Made by a program: the position numbers and the translations under genes
Notes under the pieces: model-generated
What the model was told of the DNA's origin: nothing
The model's input: the letters and a program-made list of their open reading frames with translations, nothing else
Databases searched by the model: none
Shown here: positions 59,378-64,000 of the stretch, one piece after another
Numbering within the stretch: the first letter of the stretch is position 1
Layout: every line of letters begins with the position of its first letter
Assembly (NCBI RefSeq): GCF_015354405.1
Contig: NZ_JADKYP010000011.1
Location: 62,001-126,000 of the forward strand
Direction: 5' to 3'
DNA: 64,000 bases
From: Nocardia sp. BSTN01
Lineage (GTDB): Bacteria; Actinomycetota; Actinomycetes; Mycobacteriales; Mycobacteriaceae

Positions 59378-60030
59378 TTTCCGGTACCGGCCATCCCCTG
59401 GCCTATCCGGTTCTCACCACGATCGGCGCCCTGGTGATCTGCATCGCCTGGGCGCCGTTCGCCGATTCGGAGCAGTTGGCCATGGTGGCGGCGGTGGGGC
59501 TGGTTGTGCTGCTGTACAGCGGGTTTCGTCTCGCGGTGGCGTTCGGGGTGGTGCCGTGGCGCACGATTCCGGCGGGGACGTTCCGGGTGAAGCGGGTACG
59601 TCAGCAGAACCGGTTGGTCAGCCGATCCTGGCTGGAACTGAGTTCCGGCGGCCGAACCCGGTGGCTGCCGGTCTATTTCGATCCGTCACTCGTCGTCCTG
59701 ACGGAATCCGACGCCGACTGTGACGCCGCCGTGGTCGTGCACGGCCACCGCCTGTTCGCCTCCGGAGCGGTTCGCGACTCCGAACCGCAGGGCCGCCTGA
59801 TCGACAACCCGACCCGCCCCGACCCCGACGGCCCCGCCCACGCCACCGCAGCCACCCGCCTCGGCCGCCGCCTCCTCCTCGACGCCCAATTCGCCGTCGT
59901 CGCCCCCTTCGCCGGCCTGTTCTGGATCTACGTCGCCGGCGGCGGCCTCCCCGCCTTCGCCGGTGCCACGGTGGTAGCGGCCGCCGCCGCCACCTGGTTC
60001 GCCGCCATCCGAGGGTCGGATCCGAGTTGA
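59374..60030 (+). CDS. Small membrane protein coupled to the ABC operon
   Basis: The 218-residue product has two N-terminal helices (residues 10-50), a soluble middle part with RVKRVRQQNRLVSRSWLEL and WLPVYFDPSLVVL that could be a small beta domain of PH-like type, and two C-terminal helices. I do not recognise a family. GTG 59374 overlaps the stop of the second binding protein, so translation is coupled, yet the protein need not be part of the transporter. Similar PH-like membrane proteins occur near type VII-related genes, and WXG100 genes follow 58 bp downstream, so it may belong to either unit. Confidence 0.75.
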   Translation: MISGTGHPLAYPVLTTIGALVICIAWAPFADSEQLAMVAAVGLVVLLYSGFRLAVAFGVVPWRTIPAGTFRVKRVRQQNRLVSRSWLELSSGGRTRWLPVYFDPSLVVLTESDADCDAAVVVHGHRLFASGAVRDSEPQGRLIDNPTRPDPDGPAHATAATRLGRRLLLDAQFAVVAPFAGLFWIYVAGGGLPAFAGATVVAAAAATWFAAIRGSDPS

Positions 60031-60088
60031 GGTGTTACCTCAGCCGCATCGTCTGGACCACCGATAGGCCCTGGCTTACCATCGGGAA

Positions 60089-60433
60089 GTGAGCGATAGC
60101 GGGGGAAATTCGCCGAGTCCTGGGCACAACTTCTCGGTCGTGCCCGAACAGGTGCGCGATGTGGGCGTCTACATCTACGGCTTGGCCGAAACACTGCACA
60201 ACGCTTTGGATTCCGCAGCCAAAGACGTCGAAGACATGCTGACCGACGGCTGGACGGGCGACTACGCCGACGAGTTCTCCGAAGGCTGGACCGAGGTCCA
60301 CGACGGTGGTCGCCACATCTTCCAAGCTCTCGCCACGTTGGCCGAGAAACTCGGCGTTACGGCGGAGACGTTCCAGTCGGTCGACGCGAACAGTGCTGCT
60401 GTTCTGAACATCCCGAGACTGGATTGGACCTGA
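60089..60433 (+). CDS. WXG100-like protein (first)
   Basis: The 114-residue helical protein has the WXG motif as Trp-Thr-Gly (DGWTGDYADEFSEGW) at the turn between two helices, the hallmark of ESAT-6/CFP-10-like type VII secretion substrates. The 20-residue polar N-terminal lead (SDSGGNSPSPGHNF) is longer than usual. The start is GTG 60089. It precedes a second WXG100-like gene and an effector-type gene, with a start/stop gap of only two bases. No ESX core genes (EccC, EccD) are in the window, so export would depend on a system elsewhere. Confidence 0.85.
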   Translation: MSDSGGNSPSPGHNFSVVPEQVRDVGVYIYGLAETLHNALDSAAKDVEDMLTDGWTGDYADEFSEGWTEVHDGGRHIFQALATLAEKLGVTAETFQSVDANSAAVLNIPRLDWT

Positions 60434-60435
60434 CT

Positions 60436-60741
60436 GTGGCGTCGCGATTCTCGGTAGACCTCGAACAGCTGGACCACATCGTCTCCCGCCTGTCCGGACT
60501 GGCCGGTTTCATCGAGGACCACTTGTCGGATATCGAACAGCGAGTGGCGAGTTTGCAGGGCACCGGCTGGGAGGGCGTGGCCGCCCGCGCCTACGACGAT
60601 GCACACCGCGAATGGATCAGCGGAGCGAAGGAACTCGTGGAAGGCGTCAAGGATATGAGCGACGCCGCCAGAGAGGCGCATTCCGCCTACACGCGCGCGC
60701 TCGAGCTCAACTGGCGAATGCTGCAGAGCGGCAACAGATGA
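60436..60741 (+). CDS. WXG100-like protein (second)
   Basis: The 101-residue protein has the helix-turn-helix form with Trp-Glu-Gly at the turn (QGTGWEGVAARAY), and its second helix runs through HREWISGAKELVEGVKDM. Length and motif are those of an EsxA/EsxB-type partner. The start is GTG 60436, two bases after the upstream stop; a TTG at 60424 is also in frame. Its stop overlaps the effector gene start in ATGA form. The two small proteins may form a heterodimer that helps export the effector. Confidence 0.87.
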   Translation: MASRFSVDLEQLDHIVSRLSGLAGFIEDHLSDIEQRVASLQGTGWEGVAARAYDDAHREWISGAKELVEGVKDMSDAAREAHSAYTRALELNWRMLQSGNR

Positions 60742-62105
60742 TCGTCGACTGGCAGATCTATTACGATGCCGCGTTGAAATGCCAGCAAATCGCTGATGAC
60801 ATCCGCCGAGCCGACAAACCGGTCCATGACGCGGTCAAGGGCGAATGTGCGGGCATGGCGGGAGACGCGCCCGGCTGCAAAGATTGGGGTGGGGCCTACG
60901 ATGAATACGCCCGGGCAACTATGCAGGCGTGTTCCAGCTTGGCCAATGCGCTCACGAACTACGGCGCTGTTCTCTATGCGCAGGGCTACAACTGGGGTGT
61001 CGCCAACAAGTCTGACCCTCCCCCACCGCGGCCGACTATCAGTCAGGTAGGCGAATACAAGGTAGTCATCCCGTCTTCGGTGCGCGACAACGGAATCGGT
61101 TTTACCCACCAAAGCGATGCCGATGCATTTTTCGAAAAGGTTGTCCGCAAGGTCGAGGACGATTTCGGCAAGCTTCCCAATGGCGACGTGATCAAAATAG
61201 AGAAGGCGTATCGCAGCTGGTTTGATTTCGCTATGAATCCCACGATCACCGACGCCCACGATCGCATCACGGTCATCTTGGATCACTTCATCGATATGGA
61301 TGACGCCGCACACCGGCAGGAAATCCAAAACCGCCTGAATCAGCTGCAGACAAGCGCAAAAACCGTCGCCTTCGCTGCCCAGTATCTCAGTGAGGCGATC
61401 CACAACTATTTCGATGCCACCAACGCGCTGGGAATGTCCTGCGCTGACGGAATAAATCTCCATGAGTCCCGAGTCGGCGTTACAGCTGTCGCCCGTTTCG
61501 GCGTATCAGGCTGCTTGTTCGACCTCGCGCTCTCCTCGACCGACCCACATAACCCGGCCAAGACTGTCGGCGGCGTAACGGACACGATTCAGAGCGCGTA
61601 CCGGGCGAGCAAAATGCCCGAAGTACTCGACATGCGACAACTCGATGCCAAAGCTTCCGGTACCGACCGAGCCTTCAAGAAGGTTCGTGACCTCGATCCG
61701 GACACCACAGCTCTCAGGCTTTCGGAATTCACTTACATGCAGGCCGTCCTCGACGATGAAACCGGCCAATCGGGAAACGGCGGGCCGGCACAGAGCGAGC
61801 AGGCGAGAGCACAGGCTGTACACGATATAGTCACTGATGAGTCTGGAGTTCTGATCGGCGAAGAAGACGCACAAGGAGTCCAACTGGTCTCTCAACAGCA
61901 GCTGGAACAAGCACATAAAGATCTACTCGAGAAGCTTGGACCGCCGCAGGTGAAACACACCCCGAAGGGCGATATCGAGGTTTGGGAGATTTCCAAGGAT
62001 CCTAAATCCAACGTGACATACAGGCCTTTCAGCCAATCCGGAGGGGAGACATTGGATTTCAACGACGTACCTGGCGTTACCATCAAGCGGTGGCATATCA
62101 AGTAG
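60738..62105 (+). CDS. Putative type VII-exported polymorphic toxin (effector)
   Basis: The 455-residue product has an N-terminal helical domain with the pattern CAGMAGDAPGCKDWGGAYDEYA (residues 37-58, key residues Cys37, Cys47, Trp50, Tyr54, Asp55; Cys65 follows). This matches the N-terminal domain that I associate with actinobacterial type VII polymorphic toxins. A middle part of about 330 residues follows, and the last 55 residues (401-455) form a compact, basic module (VTYRPFSQSGGETLDF, ending IKRWHIK) that could be the toxic tip. ATG 60738 overlaps the WXG100 stop. GC is lower than in neighbouring genes (about 55% in 61201-61260). The toxin role is inferred; the enzymatic activity is not identified. 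Confidence 0.65.
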   Translation: MIVDWQIYYDAALKCQQIADDIRRADKPVHDAVKGECAGMAGDAPGCKDWGGAYDEYARATMQACSSLANALTNYGAVLYAQGYNWGVANKSDPPPPRPTISQVGEYKVVIPSSVRDNGIGFTHQSDADAFFEKVVRKVEDDFGKLPNGDVIKIEKAYRSWFDFAMNPTITDAHDRITVILDHFIDMDDAAHRQEIQNRLNQLQTSAKTVAFAAQYLSEAIHNYFDATNALGMSCADGINLHESRVGVTAVARFGVSGCLFDLALSSTDPHNPAKTVGGVTDTIQSAYRASKMPEVLDMRQLDAKASGTDRAFKKVRDLDPDTTALRLSEFTYMQAVLDDETGQSGNGGPAQSEQARAQAVHDIVTDESGVLIGEEDAQGVQLVSQQQLEQAHKDLLEKLGPPQVKHTPKGDIEVWEISKDPKSNVTYRPFSQSGGETLDFNDVPGVTIKRWHIK

Positions 62106-62142
62106 ATCGGCGCATCGGTCCGAGCGAGACGAGGTTTGGGTG

Positions 62143-62664
62143 ATGAATGAACTTGTGACGTTTCGCGAGTCACAACTCATGAACTTTCGGGACTACGAGT
62201 TCGGCAGCGGCGCTCATCATCTCTATAGATGGATCGCCATCAAGACGTACGAGCTGGCAGGCTCCATCCCGGATGAGAAGGCCGTCATCGCCGATGTGAT
62301 CGACTCTGTCGAATACCGCGACGACTACGTAGGTGGTGGCGTAGATCCGCATGGCAACGTCCACGGGCCGTACTGGCTGACTTCGATTACGCCGGACTGC
62401 TACCTTCCGCGAGACAGGTCCGCGGTCAACAAGGTCCTGGACGAGTGGCTCGGCGCAGGAGGGGCCATCCCATCTGAACTTCGTTCGGCTATCGACGAGG
62501 CCTTACGCCTGCTTCATGACCCGGGCACCAGTTGTTATGAGCTACCACGGCTGAGCGACTCCGCCATAAACGACTACGCAGATATTCACAATGAGTACCA
62601 CGAGTTTCTACTGGTTTCTCGCAATGAAAAGAAGGCCGTCCTCCTGGTGGCCTCCGACGATTGA
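62143..62664 (+). CDS. Candidate immunity protein for the upstream effector
   Basis: The 173-residue soluble product has no signal peptide or membrane helix. It is acidic, with DDYVGGGVDPHGNVHG and a C-terminal strand pair ending HEFLLVSRNEKKAVLLVASDD. ATG 62143 follows GAGG eight bases upstream; GTG 62140 is also possible. It lies 37 bp after the effector on the same strand, shares its lower GC and codon use, and is followed by convergent housekeeping-type genes. Position, size and acidity are what one expects of a polymorphic toxin immunity protein. I do not recognise a named family; the role is inference. Confidence 0.55.
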   Translation: MNELVTFRESQLMNFRDYEFGSGAHHLYRWIAIKTYELAGSIPDEKAVIADVIDSVEYRDDYVGGGVDPHGNVHGPYWLTSITPDCYLPRDRSAVNKVLDEWLGAGGAIPSELRSAIDEALRLLHDPGTSCYELPRLSDSAINDYADIHNEYHEFLLVSRNEKKAVLLVASDD

Positions 62665-62697
62665 CCCCCCAGTGGCCCTACAGGCTGCGGCGGCGAA

Positions 62698-63453
62698 TCA
62701 CCCTTGTGCGCGTTTGGCTTTCGCGGCTGCGCGGCGTTCCATCTCCTCGCGTTCCAGGACCTTCGCCTGCTCCAATGTCGGTGCGGTGCCGCCCAAACGG
62801 GCCGGGGCCCAGCGGGCGCCCGGGGGCATGTCGTAGTCCCGTTGCGCTGCGTCGAGCAGCTTCTCCATGCTGGAGCGCAGGGCGGCGGTGAGGTCGTCGG
62901 CGCGGTCGACGGGGGCTATGGGGTCGCCTACCTGGATGTGGATCGGGAAGTTGTGGCGGCCCAGTTGTTTCGGGATGTCTTTGGTCCAGAGGCGTTGGGC
63001 GCCCCAGATCGTCATGGGGACGATGGGGACGGCGGCGTCGATCGCCATGCGGGCGGCGCCGGATTTGAATTCCTTCAGTTCGAAACTGCGGCTGATGGTG
63101 GCTTCGGGGTAGACGACGACGATTTCGCCGTCGCGCAGGGCGGTGACGGCGCGGGCATAGGACTCGGCGCCGGCGGTGCGGTCGACGCCGATCGCCTTGC
63201 ACTGCTTCATGAGCCAGCCGACGATGCCGTGTTCGAGTTCCGCCTTCATCATGTAGCGGACATTGCGGCCCGATTCACGGCCGACCAGTCCGACCTCCAT
63301 GAAGTCCAGGTAGGCCGTGTGATTCACGGCCAAGACCGCACCGCCGGTACGCGGGATGTGCTCGCCGCCGACGATGTCGATCTTCAGGCCCTGTGCCCAG
63401 AAGATGGTGCGGACCAATCCGGTGAGGACGTCGAAAACGGGTTCTCGCGTCAT
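62698..63453 (-). CDS. 1-acyl-glycerol-3-phosphate acyltransferase-like (PlsC) protein
   Basis: The 251-residue product has the PlsC fold with catalytic motif NHTAYLD (HX4D), the substrate motif VYPEATISRS and MTIWGAQRLW. The C-terminal tail is rich in Ala/Arg/Lys. Such enzymes transfer acyl groups to lysophosphatidate or other lipid acceptors at the membrane. ATG 63453 follows AGGAG; a longer frame runs far upstream into the next gene and is spurious. In M. tuberculosis Rv3814c-Rv3816c are a run of similar acyltransferases after the HAD gene, so this pair continues that synteny beyond the ABC and effector insertions. A second paralogue lies 37 bp upstream. Confidence 0.92.
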   Translation of the reverse strand: MTREPVFDVLTGLVRTIFWAQGLKIDIVGGEHIPRTGGAVLAVNHTAYLDFMEVGLVGRESGRNVRYMMKAELEHGIVGWLMKQCKAIGVDRTAGAESYARAVTALRDGEIVVVYPEATISRSFELKEFKSGAARMAIDAAVPIVPMTIWGAQRLWTKDIPKQLGRHNFPIHIQVGDPIAPVDRADDLTAALRSSMEKLLDAAQRDYDMPPGARWAPARLGGTAPTLEQAKVLEREEMERRAAAKAKRAQG

Positions 63454-63490
63454 CGGTGACACTCCTGGTACTACCGGGCCGACCCTGCCG

Positions 63491-64000
63491 TCAGGAGTCG
63501 GCATCTCCCGTTTCGGCGGCGCGACGTGCCGCGCGCGCCTCCGCTTTCGCCTTGGCCTCGGCCGCGTCCATCGCGTCGGCTTCCTCCAGTGTCGGTGCGC
63601 CGCCGCCCAAGCGGGCCGGAACCCAGTATGCGCCGGGCTCGTGCGGATAGTCCTTCTGCAGGCCGAGCAGCATGTCCTGCATGGTCGCGCGCACGGTCTC
63701 GGTGAGTTCGGCGACCGCCTTCTCGTCCGCCTCCGCGGGCGGGAAGATGGGTTTGCCGACGGCGATCGAAACGGGGGTGTTGGTGCGGCCCAGGCGTTTC
63801 GGATGCCCCTTGGTCCAGACTCGCTGCGCACCCCAGATCGTCATCGGGACGATCGGCACCCCGGCCTCGACGGCCATCCGGGCGGCACCCGACTTGAATT
63901 CCTTGATCTCGAAGCTGCGGCTGATCGTCGCCTCGGGATACACCCCGACCAGTTCGCCTCGGCGCAGATAGTCGACGGCCGCCTTGTAGGAGTCCGCGCC
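63491..64000 (-). CDS. PlsC-like acyltransferase, 5' part outside window
   Basis: The visible 169 codons are the C-terminal part of a second PlsC-type acyltransferase, close to the gene at 62698. The frame is open to the window edge, where it reads GADSYKAAVDYLRRGELVGV and then VYPEATISRS, EFKSGAARMAVEAG and MTIWGAQRVWTKG. The NHX4D motif and start lie beyond 64000. The C-terminus is Ala/Glu-rich (AEAKAKAEARAARRAAE). The 37-bp gap to the next gene suggests co-transcription. The two probably arose by duplication. Confidence 0.9.
   Translation of the reverse strand, partial: GADSYKAAVDYLRRGELVGVYPEATISRSFEIKEFKSGAARMAVEAGVPIVPMTIWGAQRVWTKGHPKRLGRTNTPVSIAVGKPIFPPAEADEKAVAELTETVRATMQDMLLGLQKDYPHEPGAYWVPARLGGGAPTLEEADAMDAAEAKAKAEARAARRAAETGDADS

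Noticed and set aside
63454-63831. Upstream extension of the acyltransferase at 62698
   Set aside because: It overlaps the upstream paralogue in another frame and has Arg/Pro-rich sequence; a good ribosome binding site supports ATG 63453.

Overview
The window is high-GC actinobacterial DNA from a mycolic-acid-making bacterium, most likely Nocardia or a close relative. It carries the arabinogalactan and mycolate assembly locus in nearly the gene order of Mycobacterium tuberculosis Rv3789 to Rv3816c, with lineage-specific insertions. No rRNA, tRNA, CRISPR array or transposase was seen. The window starts in a gene-free stretch and ends inside an acyltransferase gene.

Layout. 1-3.9 kb: a small protein of uncertain function, a bis-MGD molybdopterin oxidoreductase and an FMN-binding PNPOx-fold protein. 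3.9-17.7 kb: gtrA (minus strand) head to head with dprE1-dprE2, then aftA, an extra GT-C-like membrane protein and two emb arabinosyltransferases. These make decaprenylphosphoryl-arabinose and polymerise arabinan on galactan. 17.8-30.3 kb (minus): a DUF5988-type small protein, accD4-pks13-fadD32 (mycolate condensation), an F420-dependent LLM-family oxidoreductase, the Rv3802c-type cutinase-like lipase and a DUF732 lipoprotein. 30.4-36.4 kb (minus): four consecutive antigen-85-type mycolyltransferases, one with C-terminal LGFP repeats. 36.5-43.3 kb (minus): aftB, ubiA, a PAP2 phosphatase, glfT2 and glf, most joined by start/stop overlaps.

43.5-47 kb: two Pro/Tyr-rich small membrane proteins, then an NAD(P)-binding protein and an EamA transporter divergent from a MarR regulator, with two matching operators between them. 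47-52 kb: a SpoIID/LytB-domain protein, a PGRP amidase with LGFP repeats and a HAD phosphatase. 52-60 kb: an oligopeptide-type ABC importer (two permeases, a double ATPase, two tandem lipoprotein binding proteins) plus a coupled membrane protein. 60-62.7 kb: two WXG100-like proteins, a likely type VII polymorphic-toxin effector and a candidate immunity gene of visibly lower GC. 62.7-64 kb (minus): two PlsC-type acyltransferases.

How the genes fit together: UbiA, the PAP2 phosphatase and DprE1/DprE2 make the arabinose donor. Glf and GlfT2 make galactan. AftA, the Emb proteins and AftB build and cap arabinan. FadD32, AccD4 and Pks13 make mycolate precursors, and the antigen-85 paralogues attach mycolates outside the membrane. 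Most likely to repay study are the effector/immunity cassette, DnaA-box pairs in two envelope-gene intergenic regions, the additional membrane protein inside the aftA-emb operon, and a carrier-like segment in Pks13 without its serine.
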